Of a stretch of DNA of 64,000 nt, positions 63,988 through 64,000 are shown piece by piece; the stretch's first letter is position 1, and every line of letters starts with the position of its first letter. The translations under genes were made by a program, and so were the position numbers. Below the pieces are notes generated by a model. The model worked only from the letters and a program-made list of their open reading frames with translations. It was not told the origin of the DNA and searched no databases. Origin of the DNA: Celeribacter marinus (lineage in GTDB: Bacteria; Pseudomonadota; Alphaproteobacteria; Rhodobacterales; Rhodobacteraceae). The stretch lies in the NCBI RefSeq assembly GCF_001308265.1, contig NZ_CP012023.1, positions 2,618,932 to 2,682,931 of the forward strand. The letters run 5' to 3'.

Positions 63988-64000
63988 CGTGCAAAATAAA

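Noticed and set aside
1-64000. tRNA, rRNA, CRISPR arrays, insertion sequences or prophage
   Set aside because: Reading through the intergenic stretches I found no tRNA-like T-arm context, no regularly spaced repeats and no transposase or phage structural protein. XerC at 40878 is the housekeeping enzyme, not a phage integrase.

Overview
The window is a chromosomal segment of an alphaproteobacterium of the Rhodobacteraceae (marine Roseobacter type). The evidence is moderately high GC, a Tad/Flp pilus locus of roseobacter layout, D-W at positions +5/+6 of the Flp prepilin, the order ruvC-ruvA-ruvB followed by ybgC-tolQRAB-pal-cpoB-tilS-ftsH, a phosphatidylcholine synthase, an FrcB-type fructose-binding protein and an NAD-dependent fds formate dehydrogenase with its glutathione-linked formaldehyde pathway. 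I see no rRNA, tRNA, CRISPR array, insertion sequence or prophage. Most of the window is core chromosome.

Layout. (1) 1-1975: a DprE1/DprE2-like oxidase and reductase pair, the first cut by the window edge. (2) 2054-2965: a periplasmic lytic transglycosylase. (3) 3346-14275: a Tad pilus locus with two tandem flp genes for the same protein, then cpaB, cpaC, an OmpA-like lipoprotein in the cpaD position, cpaE, cpaF, tadB, tadC, two TPR lipoproteins and the prepilin peptidase. Perfect hairpins after the flp pair and after cpaB probably set different expression levels. (4) 14284-18336: a polytopic membrane protein, a divergent AAA+ ATPase and a beta-hydroxyacid dehydrogenase. (5) 18432-31913, mostly minus strand: folD, chorismate mutase, ftsH, tilS, the Tol-Pal envelope system, ybgC, an unknown protein and ruvBAC. 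(6) 32114-39199: a small membrane protein, prmA, msrA, an MFS transporter, a YeeE/YedE sulfur transporter with an FNR-like box, and priA. (7) 39307-43561: transaldolase-family aldolase, DUF484-xerC, phosphatidylcholine synthase and two small unknown proteins. (8) 43634-50822: ileS, truncated haemoglobin, the ycjF/ycjX pair, truA and a 49-residue protein. (9) 50960-61537: a GH13_18 sugar phosphorylase, then a C1 oxidation module of fghA, adhC, a LysR regulator and fdsGBA-fdhD-fdsD. (10) 61553-63919: a ROK repressor divergent from frcB, with a palindromic operator candidate between them.

How genes work together: adhC, fghA and the fds complex can carry formaldehyde through S-formylglutathione and formate to CO2 with NADH produced. 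TolQRA, TolB, Pal and CpoB form the envelope-constriction machine. RuvABC resolves Holliday junctions. The Tad genes cover prepilin, processing, secretin, motor and inner-membrane platform, but the minor pilins TadE/F/G are not in the window.

I did not find a clearly undescribed multi-gene system. The most unusual points are the mosaic, protein-identical flp duplication, the AAA+ ATPase and membrane protein beside the Tad locus, a run of related hairpins between yeeE and priA, and several well-formed operator candidates.
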